33,636 bases of DNA, from NCBI GenBank assembly GCA_033721915.1, contig JAWWAC010000032.1, positions 1 to 33,636 of the forward strand, given 5' to 3'. The translations under genes were made by a program, and so were the position numbers. A model generated the notes under the pieces. That model saw nothing but the letters and a program-made list of their open reading frames with translations. It was not told the DNA's origin and did not search any database. Positions 13,970 to 21,727 of this stretch are shown here, piece after piece. The stretch is from REBR01 sp033721915. GTDB taxonomy: Bacteria; Pseudomonadota; Gammaproteobacteria; Pseudomonadales; Oleiphilaceae. Position 1 is the first letter of the stretch, and the number at the start of each line of letters is the position of its first letter.

Positions 13970-16333
13970 TTGCCTTTCCGATCCCTGGCCGACGCACTGC
14001 GAATACGCCCCCTCACAGGGCGTCTCCTGAGCTATGTCATGCTGTTCAGCCTGGTGCTGGCACTGATGGCCACGGGCCTGCAGGTGGTCAGTGAGTACCA
14101 CCATGAGCGCCGCTCACTGGTCCAGCTCCAGTCCCACACACTGGACATGCTGGCACCCAACATCAGCCGCCAGCTGTGGTCCATGGACTACCCGGAAATC
14201 CAGCAGACACTGGAAGGGACACTGGCCCTGCCCGGCATCAGCCACCTGCGCATTGCCTCCGCGGAAGGCCGTGTGCTGGAGGCGGGCCGGCGCCCGGAAT
14301 CCCACCTTATCGAGCAGCAGCGGTCACTGAGCTACGTGGACGACAATGGCCAACTGCGCCAGGTGGGCACACTGCGCCTGTCCTCTTCCTACGCCAGCGC
14401 ACTGGACTCCATTGTCAGCCGCACACTGCTGACACTGATCACCCAGGGGCTGATTATCTTCGCCGGCGCCATTGTGCTGCTGATCGTTGTCCGCCAGACA
14501 CTGACACGCCACCTGGAGACCATGGCCGACTATGCACGCCGCCTGACCCTCAATGCCCTGATCGAACCACTGCAGCTCAAGCGCACCACCCGCCGCCCTG
14601 ACGAGCTCACTGAGCTGGAGCGGGCACTCAACACCATGCGCCTGCAGCTGCTACAGGAGGCCCGTGACATCCAGCACTCGGACCAGGTCTCCCGTGGCGA
14701 GCGGGATCTGGCCGTGCGTGCCAACCAGGCCAAGACCCTTTTTGTGGCCAGTGTCAGCCATGGTCTGCGCACACCGCTGCAGTCCGTTCTGGGCTTTGCC
14801 ACACTGTTGCAGGAGGCACCACTGGATGACGAGCAGCGTGAACATCTGCGCCTTCTGACCCATTCCGCGGAAAACCTCTCGGCACTGATCAATGACCTGC
14901 TGGACATATCCCGCATGGAAAAAGGCCGCCTGGAACTGGACCAGCTGCCCTTTGACATCCGTGAGGTCATCGACGACGTCATGATGATGCTCAGTGAGCA
15001 GGCCAGGGAACGGGGCCTGACACTGGAGCGCCGGGTCGACCCCCATGTGCCGGAGCGACTCAGCGGCGACCCCATGCGTTTGAGACAGATACTGATCAAC
15101 CTGGTGACCAACGGCATCCAGTTTACCGACCAGGGCCATGTACTGATCGGTCTGGAGCTGCTCAGCCACCAGGGGGAAAAGGCCCGCCTGCGGCTGTCCG
15201 TGGAGGACACCGGCATCGGCATTGCCAGTCAGGACAGAAACCGCATCTACAAGCCCCATGTGCAGCTGCCCACGGATCGCCAGCCCGGCAACGGCATCGG
15301 CCTGGGGCTGACCATCTGCCGCCACCTGCTGCGGCTGATGGGAAGCGACCTGCAACTCCAGTCCAGCCCGGGGCAGGGCTCCACTTTCTGGATGGAACTG
15401 ACCCTGCCACTGGCGGAAAAGCGCCACAGCACGGTGCGCACGCCCTCTGGGGCACTGAAGGGGCGGCACCTGCTGGTGGTGGATGCCTACCCCCTGTCCC
15501 GCAAGATCACACTGGAGCTGCTGGCCCGCAGTGAAGCCCATCTGGATGCGGTGGGCAGTGGCGCGGAGGCACTGCAGCGTCTGCTGGAAAGCCAGGACAG
15601 CGACAGCCCTTATGACCTGGTGGTCGTGGACGGTTTCCTGCCGGACATGGAGGCGGACCGGCTCTGCCAGCAACTGCGCCAGCTGGGGGGCCCGCAGCTG
15701 CAGATACTGGCCCTCTCCACCCACCCACAGCGTGGCGATGCCGAGCATTTCCGCCAGGCCGGCGCCAACGGCTTTCTCAGTAAAACCCTGCGGGAAACCT
15801 ACCTGCTGGCACTGTTGCAGCAGATGATGGCCAATGCCGCCAGTGGCCAGCCCGGATTCATCACCCGCTTTGGCCTCAGCCCTCCCCATCACCGGGGTTC
15901 AGGGCCGCACAGCACCCAGCCTTTTTACCCGTTGCCGGTGCTGTTGGTGGAGGACAACCCGGTCAATCGCCAGTCAAGCCGCCACCTGCTGGAGCAGCTT
16001 GGCTGCCAGGTCACCACCGCCGACAGCGGTGAACAGGCGCTGTCGCTGTTCCGGCCCGGACACTACCGGCTGGTTCTGATGGACCGGGTGCTACCCGCCA
16101 TGGACGGGCTGGCCACCACCCGTCAGTGGCGTGAGCTGGAGCAGCGCCATGGCGGCACGGCGGCGGTGATTATCGGCCTCAGCGCCAGTGTCATGGCCGG
16201 CGATGAGGCCGCCTGTCTGGAGGCGGGCATGAACGGCTTTATCCCCAAGCCGGTCAACCGCCAGCAGCTGGAAAGTGCCCTGGCGGCCCATTTCAGCCCT
16301 GAGCGGACCGTGCCACAGGCCCCCCGAGACTGA
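13970..16333 (+). CDS. Hybrid sensor histidine kinase with two receiver domains and an altered H-box
   Basis: This 787-residue protein has TM1 at about 19-40, a periplasmic part of about 110 residues, TM2 at about 152-174, and a HAMP-like linker. HisKA carries His264 in SVSHGLRTPLQS, and HATPase_c has NLVTNGIQFT, DTGIGI and GNGIGLGLTI. Receiver 1 (about 500-625, Asp554) and receiver 2 (about 655-775, Asp705) follow. No Hpt domain is present. Gly265 replaces the usual Glu/Asp after the histidine, the F-box is poor (IYKPHVQ), and receiver 1 has DA where DD is expected; receiver 2 looks complete (EDN, D705, Ser, Lys). The start is TTG at 13970, directly after an in-frame TAA; the next ATG would remove part of TM1. 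BarA/GacS-like layout; the signal and partner are unknown. Confidence 0.9.
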   Translation: MPFRSLADALRIRPLTGRLLSYVMLFSLVLALMATGLQVVSEYHHERRSLVQLQSHTLDMLAPNISRQLWSMDYPEIQQTLEGTLALPGISHLRIASAEGRVLEAGRRPESHLIEQQRSLSYVDDNGQLRQVGTLRLSSSYASALDSIVSRTLLTLITQGLIIFAGAIVLLIVVRQTLTRHLETMADYARRLTLNALIEPLQLKRTTRRPDELTELERALNTMRLQLLQEARDIQHSDQVSRGERDLAVRANQAKTLFVASVSHGLRTPLQSVLGFATLLQEAPLDDEQREHLRLLTHSAENLSALINDLLDISRMEKGRLELDQLPFDIREVIDDVMMMLSEQARERGLTLERRVDPHVPERLSGDPMRLRQILINLVTNGIQFTDQGHVLIGLELLSHQGEKARLRLSVEDTGIGIASQDRNRIYKPHVQLPTDRQPGNGIGLGLTICRHLLRLMGSDLQLQSSPGQGSTFWMELTLPLAEKRHSTVRTPSGALKGRHLLVVDAYPLSRKITLELLARSEAHLDAVGSGAEALQRLLESQDSDSPYDLVVVDGFLPDMEADRLCQQLRQLGGPQLQILALSTHPQRGDAEHFRQAGANGFLSKTLRETYLLALLQQMMANAASGQPGFITRFGLSPPHHRGSGPHSTQPFYPLPVLLVEDNPVNRQSSRHLLEQLGCQVTTADSGEQALSLFRPGHYRLVLMDRVLPAMDGLATTRQWRELEQRHGGTAAVIIGLSASVMAGDEAACLEAGMNGFIPKPVNRQQLESALAAHFSPERTVPQAPRD

Positions 16334-16580
16334 CAGCTTCCAGGTCTTTCAGCCGCAGCAGAGCCTGCTCACGGTTGCTGCCACAGACCGCCTCCTCCGG
16401 GGTAAACGCGGAACACACCGTGGGGCGTTCAGGCTGTCCAAAAAGACGACAGCGGTAATGCTCATCCAGCTGGACACAGGCCACCCCCGCCGGCTTGCCA
16501 TGGGGCATGCCCGGAATGGGGGAGCTGATGGAGGGGGCAATGCAGCAGGCGCCACAGCCGGCGCGGCAGGAAAAACTCAT
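16293..16580 (-). CDS. YkgJ-family cysteine-cluster (CxxCxxCC) protein
   Basis: This is a small 95-residue protein. It begins MSFSCRAGCGACC, the cysteine cluster of the YkgJ/UPF0153 family (Cys5, Cys9, Cys12, Cys13), and has further cysteines in GVACVQLDEHYRCRLFG and PTVCSAF, as expected for a metal-binding fold. The biochemical role of the family is unknown; zinc or iron binding is inferred from the cysteines. It is convergent with the histidine kinase, and the two coding ends overlap by 41 bases. The ribosome site before ATG 16580 is weak. Confidence 0.88.
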   Translation of the reverse strand: MSFSCRAGCGACCIAPSISSPIPGMPHGKPAGVACVQLDEHYRCRLFGQPERPTVCSAFTPEEAVCGSNREQALLRLKDLEAVSLGGPVARSAQG

Positions 16581-16722
16581 AGCGGAAACAACATTAAGAG
16601 ATGGTATAGACCCGCCCGTAACGCGGGCAGGGTATCATGCGTTAAAGAAACCGAGCGATTAGTTTACCATGGCCGATCCGTAACGGTCACAGACTGACAA
16701 CGTCACACAGCAAGGAGTTCCA

Positions 16723-17316
16723 ATGAGAAACACCAATGCCGGACATCAGGCCCAATGGCTTCGCCACTGCCTGGGCGCAGTGCTGATCAGCACCCTGCCA
16801 TTTGCCGCACAGGCGGGGGATTTTGCCATCAGCCTGACGGACGACTCCGCCAAGGGCCAGCTCAACTTCACCAACCCCTCCGATGAACTGGCTTTTGGTC
16901 TGGGCTACACCTACCACAATGGCAGCCGCCATATCGGCAACCTGGACTTTCACGCACAGGGGCGTACCGCCATCGGCAACCTGCCGGCCACCGTGGGCGT
17001 CGGCGCCAGGGCCTTCTATTTCCGGGACAGCCCCGTTGAGGGCGGCGCAGTGGGACTAGGCGGCTATGCCGCGGTAAACATTCCCGAGGTGCCCGGACTG
17101 ACACTGAACGCCTCACTGCACCACGCCCCCACGATTCTCTCATTCAGTGACTCGGACGGCATGACCAACCTGGAGGCCACCGTGGGCTACCGGGTCATCC
17201 GCAATGCGGAGTTCTTCGCCGGCTACCGCTTCCTGAGCACCGAACTGGAACAGCCCGGCACCGACGACCTGCGTCTGGACGAGGGTTTCCTGGCGGGACT
17301 GCGCATCCTGTTCTGA
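16723..17316 (+). CDS. YfaZ-family outer membrane protein
   Basis: This is a 197-residue protein with a signal peptide ending AQA at residue 31 and a mature part of about 166 residues built of amphipathic strands, for example ELAFGLGYTYHNGSRHIGNL and GYRVIRNAEFFAGYRFLS. The final residue is Phe (GLRILF), the usual outer-membrane assembly signal. This pattern and size fit the YfaZ family of small beta-barrels, whose function is not known. The ATG has a strong AAGGAG site. Two hairpins follow the gene, the second being a clear terminator, so it is probably transcribed alone. The family call is from overall resemblance. Confidence 0.78.
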   Translation: MRNTNAGHQAQWLRHCLGAVLISTLPFAAQAGDFAISLTDDSAKGQLNFTNPSDELAFGLGYTYHNGSRHIGNLDFHAQGRTAIGNLPATVGVGARAFYFRDSPVEGGAVGLGGYAAVNIPEVPGLTLNASLHHAPTILSFSDSDGMTNLEATVGYRVIRNAEFFAGYRFLSTELEQPGTDDLRLDEGFLAGLRILF

Positions 17317-17348
17317 TGGCCACGCTGTTGGCAACAACGCTTTTGTGA

Positions 17349-17367
17349 GCCAGGGCCCAGCCCTGGC
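17349..17367 (+). terminator. First of two tandem hairpins after the yfaZ-like gene
   Basis: GCCAGGGC (17349-17356) pairs perfectly with GCCCTGGC (17360-17367) around three bases. No T-run follows. It sits seven bases upstream of the stronger terminator hairpin and may help stall or protect the transcript. Confidence 0.5.
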
Positions 17368-17373
17368 CGAGCG

Positions 17374-17416
17374 ACCCCGTTACACTGACAGCGGCTGTCA
17401 GTAACGGGGTTTTTTT
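17374..17416 (+). terminator. Strong intrinsic terminator abutting the next start codon
   Basis: ACCCCGTTAC (17374-17383) pairs with GTAACGGGGT (17401-17410), and TGACAG (17386-17391) pairs with CTGTCA (17395-17400), with a two-base bulge and a three-base loop. Seven T residues (17410-17416) follow. The next base is the A of the ATG of the lipoprotein gene. Confidence 0.9.
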
Positions 17417-19669
17417 ATGGCGGGTTTGTTGACCACACTGCACAATCGCTCAGGTCTGGCCGGCCCATCGGCCATCCATTTACTGGTGCTGCTGCTTATA
17501 CTCACGCAAAGCGGTTGCCGCAACGACGAGCTGGACGAGGTCACAGAACGGCCCAACAGCTTCTCCGGAAGCCAGCACAACCCGGACCGCTTCCGTGACC
17601 AGGGCACCGGACTGGGGGGTGGCGGGGACCTGGCCGTCAACGAGGTGCGGGTGCGGCTGCAACGGCCTTCCGGTGACAGCCGGGCCGACCACCGCGGTCT
17701 GGCTGAGGCGGAGGACTTCAGCCTCAGGGTCCTGCGCGTCGGCCCCGGCCTGGCTCCCCTGGAGACACTGCACCCGGCCAGGGAGCGGGATGGCAACAGC
17801 GTCATACTGCGCTTCCCGGAGGGCAGTCCGGTGCCCATGGACATTAACCTGATCGTGGAGGCCTGGTCCGGCGGCCAGGCTTACCGGGCCCCACTGGCCA
17901 CGGACAACCGCCTGGTGCGGGTCAACCCCTTCTCCGATTACCTGGTACGCAAGGGGGTGGCACCACTGAGCGGCGGTGAAATCAGCGAACTCAACAGCTG
18001 CCGCCGGACCCTCTGCCCCCTGGAGCTGATCTGGCCTTCACTGGCCACCCAGGTGCAGGCGTTCAATATTGACCTGTCCGGCCACGAGAGCCCGGAGCAG
18101 GCACTGGAACAGCTCTCCCAGCGGGCGGATTTTGACGGCTTTGTCAGCCGCTCAGTGGCCCTGTTACGGCTTGACCCCAGCGCCATCAGCAGCCTGGACG
18201 AGGCGGTGGACTCGGAAAACTTCCGTTTCAACAGCCAGTTTTTTGCCATGGACCTGAACGAACACCGTGGCGAGGCCGGTGACGGCGGCCTCTGGGTGAG
18301 CCGCAGCAGTGTCCGCTCCAGCACCCGCAACAGCGCCGGCACCGGATTCAGCCACCCGACACTGAGCCTGGCCAGTTTCCGGCTGGACCTGCTGGATCTG
18401 AGCATCACCACCATTGGCAGCGTGATCCCCTTCCGCAGCCGGGCCCTGGATCAGGACCTGCAGTTTCCCGGCGAGCGGCCCGTCAACGAACACGCCACCG
18501 TGCCCCGCAGCGCCTTCAGCCGCAATGGCCACTTTCTCAGTGGTGGCCGCCCGCTGTTCCAGACCGTGCGCAGCGACGGCACCGTCCCCATGGGCCGCAC
18601 ACTGGACCCTTACCTGCTGGATGGCCGCATCATCGGTGAACAGTCCACCCCGCAGGCCCTGCTCAGTGGCCACTTCCACGCCGGCCGTGGCATCGCACTG
18701 AGTCGCAACAGCCGTGGTGAGCTGGAGCGGGACCAGCTGCGGGAAGTGCTGCACAGCGCCGCACTGCAGGTCCACCTGCGCCAGAGCCCGGACGGGGATT
18801 TCTCTCTCGGCCGCCTTCACCCCCGTTACAACCTGCTGGGCTTCCGGGTGCGACTGGGCTCAGGGGAGACCCCCATACAGGTGGAGTCGCAGATCGGTGC
18901 ATGGTCGGATCTCAGCGGTGGTGAGACCCTGCGGGCCGGACGCCAGAGCAGCGGTAATATCCGCCGCCTGCAGCGCCATGGCGACGGCACGGTCAGCCTT
19001 GATCCGGGCAATGAAGAAACCCTGACCCGCACGATCGATATCCGCCCCATCGAGCAGCTCAGGGACGACCTGGGGGAAGGCAGCGGCGATTACCGGGGGC
19101 ATCTGTTTCTGCGCAGCAGTGCCCGCAACCATGGCGATCCCGGGCAGGACGGCCCCAACGGCGCCGCCTCACCCAATGGCGACTGGCTGGCCTTTACCCC
19201 GGTCAGCGATGACGGCAGCCATGCCCTTTGGCTGGCCACGGCGCCACCACAGGGGCTTAACAGCCTCAGGGGGCTCTACCAGCTGCAGGGCTTTGCCATG
19301 GCCATGAGCGAGAAGAGCAACCGACTGAAGGCCTTCTCCGGCGCCTGCCTGGAACTGGGGGACTCCGGTGGGCCGGCACGGCTGCACCCGGCCGGGCTGC
19401 AGGTGCATCACGACATTGCCCGGCGTCGTGTCGCGCCTCCCGCCGCACTGCCCCGCTCCACCCGTTCGGGGGGCATTACCGGCCCCGATGAACAGGGTCT
19501 TGTCCAGATCCGGCTGGAGGGGGAGGCCCCCTCGCAACCGCTGCGGCTGGAAGGCTTTGCCGCCCCCGGTGGTGAGGCTCTGATACTGCGCCTGGAGGAA
19601 GGCCACAGTCTGGGGCCGGTACTGGCATTACGGGACCCGGATTGTCAGGGGCTCAGGGCGCCGGAATGA
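17417..19669 (+). CDS. Large predicted lipoprotein of unknown function
   Basis: This is a 750-residue protein I do not recognise. The N-terminus has a hydrophobic stretch HLLVLLLILTQSG followed by Cys34, which looks like a lipoprotein signal although Gln at -3 is unusual. The rest is hydrophilic, rich in Arg, Gly, Ser and Leu, with many short strand-like segments and no membrane helix, metal site or known catalytic motif. Apart from Cys34, cysteines are few (about 194, 199, 646 and the C-terminus). The ATG at 17417 directly follows a terminator T-run and has no free ribosome site; GGGG at 17406-17409 is within the stem. TTG codons at 17426 and 17429 are alternatives. The location is probably the periplasmic side of a membrane. 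The long open frame and codon use match the neighbours, so it is very likely real. Confidence 0.78.
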   Translation: MAGLLTTLHNRSGLAGPSAIHLLVLLLILTQSGCRNDELDEVTERPNSFSGSQHNPDRFRDQGTGLGGGGDLAVNEVRVRLQRPSGDSRADHRGLAEAEDFSLRVLRVGPGLAPLETLHPARERDGNSVILRFPEGSPVPMDINLIVEAWSGGQAYRAPLATDNRLVRVNPFSDYLVRKGVAPLSGGEISELNSCRRTLCPLELIWPSLATQVQAFNIDLSGHESPEQALEQLSQRADFDGFVSRSVALLRLDPSAISSLDEAVDSENFRFNSQFFAMDLNEHRGEAGDGGLWVSRSSVRSSTRNSAGTGFSHPTLSLASFRLDLLDLSITTIGSVIPFRSRALDQDLQFPGERPVNEHATVPRSAFSRNGHFLSGGRPLFQTVRSDGTVPMGRTLDPYLLDGRIIGEQSTPQALLSGHFHAGRGIALSRNSRGELERDQLREVLHSAALQVHLRQSPDGDFSLGRLHPRYNLLGFRVRLGSGETPIQVESQIGAWSDLSGGETLRAGRQSSGNIRRLQRHGDGTVSLDPGNEETLTRTIDIRPIEQLRDDLGEGSGDYRGHLFLRSSARNHGDPGQDGPNGAASPNGDWLAFTPVSDDGSHALWLATAPPQGLNSLRGLYQLQGFAMAMSEKSNRLKAFSGACLELGDSGGPARLHPAGLQVHHDIARRRVAPPAALPRSTRSGGITGPDEQGLVQIRLEGEAPSQPLRLEGFAAPGGEALILRLEEGHSLGPVLALRDPDCQGLRAPE

Positions 19670-19697
19670 TCCGGACGGCACACAGGTGCCAGTCTGT

Positions 19698-19703
19698 TAT
19701 ACT
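19698..19703 (+). promoter_or_regulatory. Candidate -10 element for the Bax-like gene
   Basis: TATACT lies 35 bases before ATG 19738, in the 68-base gap after the lipoprotein gene. A -35 box at the right distance is poor, so this is only a candidate. Confidence 0.3.
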
Positions 19704-19737
19704 CAGACTTTGTCTTATTCTCTCTGGAGCCTGATGT

Positions 19738-20640
19738 ATGTCACGCAAACTGATGGTCGGTGGACTGATTCTGCTGCTGTTACTCGCCCTGATCCTTGGC
19801 GTCCTGGTGGGCGCCCTGCAGCTGCACGATAAAGCCGGCACCGGGGAGGCCCGCAGGGTCTCTGTGGAGCCACTGCCGGAGTGGGCCAGACAGCCTCTGC
19901 CGGATTTCAGCCAGTACCAGGTGGTGAGTGAGCGCAAGGCAGCCTTCTTTGACTACCTCTTTCCCAGGGTGGTGCTGGCCAACCAGCGGGTACTGAAACT
20001 GCGCCAGCATCTGCGTGAGCTGCAGTCCAAAGAGTCCCTCACGGAACAGGACCTGGAGTGGCTACAGTCCCAGTCCGAGCGGCTGCGGGTCAGTGGCGAG
20101 AACGGCAGCGAGCGCCAGATGCAGGCCCTGGCGGTGAAGCTGGATGTAGTGGCACCGTCACTGGTACTGGCACAGGCCGCCAATGAGTCCTCCTGGGGCA
20201 CCAGCCGTTTCGCCACACAGGGCAACAACCTCTTTGGCCAGTGGTGCTGGACCCAGGGCTGTGGCCATGTGCCCAATCGCCGCCCTGAGGGCGCCACCCA
20301 CGAGGTGGCCCGGTACGACAGCCCCTATGGCTCCATCCGCAGCTACATTGCCAACCTCAACCGCCATGAGGCCTACCAGTCACTGCGCCAGTTGCGGGCC
20401 GATGAGCGTTCCGGCGGCAGCAGCGCCGGCGGCGTGGCGCTGGCCCGGGGGCTGGAGTCCTATTCAGAACGTGGGCTGGCCTATGTACGGGAAATCCAGT
20501 CCATGATCAACTTCAACCAGCTGACCGAGTACGACGCCGAATTCCGCCGCCTGCTCGACTCACCGGACCTGCGTCAGGAGCTGGACCAGCGCGTGGCCGA
20601 GTACGAGCAGCGCTTTGGGGACAATCCCAGCACCCCCTGA
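19738..20640 (+). CDS. Bax-like glucosaminidase-domain protein
   Basis: This is a 300-residue protein with one N-terminal membrane segment (about 6-28) and no clear signal cleavage site, so it is probably anchored with the rest in the periplasm. The glucosaminidase domain (about 120-270) has the motif APSLVLAQAANESSWGTSRF with the likely catalytic Glu150, followed by GNNLFGQWCWT and YDSPYGSIRSYIANLNRH, as in E. coli Bax and FlgJ-type peptidoglycan hydrolases. It should cut between N-acetylglucosamine and N-acetylmuramic acid. A GGAG site stands before ATG 19738. A 12-bp hairpin follows the gene. Confidence 0.9.
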   Translation: MSRKLMVGGLILLLLLALILGVLVGALQLHDKAGTGEARRVSVEPLPEWARQPLPDFSQYQVVSERKAAFFDYLFPRVVLANQRVLKLRQHLRELQSKESLTEQDLEWLQSQSERLRVSGENGSERQMQALAVKLDVVAPSLVLAQAANESSWGTSRFATQGNNLFGQWCWTQGCGHVPNRRPEGATHEVARYDSPYGSIRSYIANLNRHEAYQSLRQLRADERSGGSSAGGVALARGLESYSERGLAYVREIQSMINFNQLTEYDAEFRRLLDSPDLRQELDQRVAEYEQRFGDNPSTP

Positions 20641-20649
20641 GCGGTTTGT

Positions 20650-20677
20650 GCCAGGGCGTACACTTGTACGCCCTGGC
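20650..20677 (+). terminator. Perfect 12-bp hairpin after the Bax-like gene
   Basis: GCCAGGGCGTAC pairs with GTACGCCCTGGC around ACTT, nine bases after the stop. Only TATT follows, with no T-run, so termination may be partial or the stem may protect the 3' end. Confidence 0.55.
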
Positions 20678-20679
20678 TA

Positions 20680-20707
20680 TTGGAAAACGCCCCAGAAACC
20701 GTAGAAT
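20680..20707 (+). promoter_or_regulatory. Candidate sigma-70 promoter for yihG
   Basis: TTGGAA (20680-20685) and TAGAAT (20702-20707) are 16 bases apart and lie 40 bases before ATG 20748, directly after the hairpin. The match is moderate. Confidence 0.4.
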
Positions 20708-20747
20708 ACCCCCAGTCCATTAACCCATTACCCATCCGGAACCGGCC

Positions 20748-21653
20748 ATGTTGCATTTTCTTCCCCAGGGGGTCAGGGGCACCCTGGCAGTCTTATTGAT
20801 ACTGATCAACACCCTCTTCTGGTACCCCCTGTTGATGCTGCTGGCCATCATCAAGCTGGTGATCCCCTGGACACCGGTGCGCAAGCTCTGCACCCGGGGG
20901 CTAAACCGCATTGCCGTCGCCTGGATCAACAACAATGGCCACTTCATGGCACTGCTGCACCGCCTGGAGTGGCATGTGGAAGGGCTGGAGAAACTGGAGC
21001 GGAACCAGTGGTATTTCGTCACCTGCAACCATCAGTCCTGGGCAGACATCATGGTGACCCAGAATGTGCTCAACGGTCGCATCCCACTGATGAAGTTTTT
21101 TCTCAAGAAGGAGTTGATCTGGGTGCCGTTGCTGGGGCTGGCCTGGTGGGCCCTGGATTTCCCCTTCATGAAGCGCTACACCAAGGAGCAGCTCCAGAAA
21201 AAACCCGAGCTCAGGGGCAAGGACCTGGAAACCACCCGCAAGGCCTGTGAGAAGTTCAAGTACACTCCGGTCACCGTGTTCAATTTCCTGGAAGGCACCC
21301 GTTTCACACCAGAAAAGCACCGGTCCCAGAACTCCCCCTACCAGCATCTGCTCCGTCCCAAGGCCGGCGGTGTGGGCTTTGTACTGGGGGCCATGGGTGA
21401 ACAGCTGCATGTCATGCTGGACATCACCATTGTCTACCCGGACGGCGTGGGTGGCATCTGGGATTATCTCTCGGGGCGCATGGAGCGCATTGTGGTCTCC
21501 ATACAACGCCGTGAAATCCCGGCTCAGTTTCTCGGCCGTGACTACGTCAACGACGCCGAGTTCCGTGAGGCGTTCCAGCAATGGGTCACGCAGTTGTGGC
21601 AGGAGAAAGACCAGCGCTTCGGTGAGCTTCAGCAGGCCTACGCCAGGGCCTGA
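20748..21653 (+). CDS. yihG: YihG-like 1-acyl-glycerol-phosphate acyltransferase
   Basis: This is a 301-residue PlsC-family protein. Motif I is NHQSWAD with His95 and Asp100 (HX4D), the catalytic pair, and motif III is FLEGTRFTPEKH. An N-terminal hydrophobic segment (about 12-40) anchors it to the inner membrane. Strings such as WVPLLGLAWWALDFPFMKRY and RGKDLETTRKACEKF closely follow E. coli YihG, which transfers acyl chains in phospholipid synthesis or remodelling. It is flanked by its own candidate promoter and a bidirectional terminator, so it is probably a single-gene unit. Confidence 0.93.
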   Translation: MLHFLPQGVRGTLAVLLILINTLFWYPLLMLLAIIKLVIPWTPVRKLCTRGLNRIAVAWINNNGHFMALLHRLEWHVEGLEKLERNQWYFVTCNHQSWADIMVTQNVLNGRIPLMKFFLKKELIWVPLLGLAWWALDFPFMKRYTKEQLQKKPELRGKDLETTRKACEKFKYTPVTVFNFLEGTRFTPEKHRSQNSPYQHLLRPKAGGVGFVLGAMGEQLHVMLDITIVYPDGVGGIWDYLSGRMERIVVSIQRREIPAQFLGRDYVNDAEFREAFQQWVTQLWQEKDQRFGELQQAYARA

Positions 21654-21672
21654 TGGCTCAGCAACACAGAGC

Positions 21673-21708
21673 CACAAAAAAACCGGCCATGAGGCCGGTT
21701 TTTTTGTG
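21673..21708. terminator. Bidirectional terminator between yihG and purA
   Basis: A perfect 16-bp inverted repeat (21673-21688 with 21693-21708, loop ATGA) contains CCGGCC/GGCCGG flanked by seven A residues on the left and seven T residues on the right. It serves both converging genes. Confidence 0.95.
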
Positions 21709-21727
21709 CGTCATTCACTGGCCTGTC

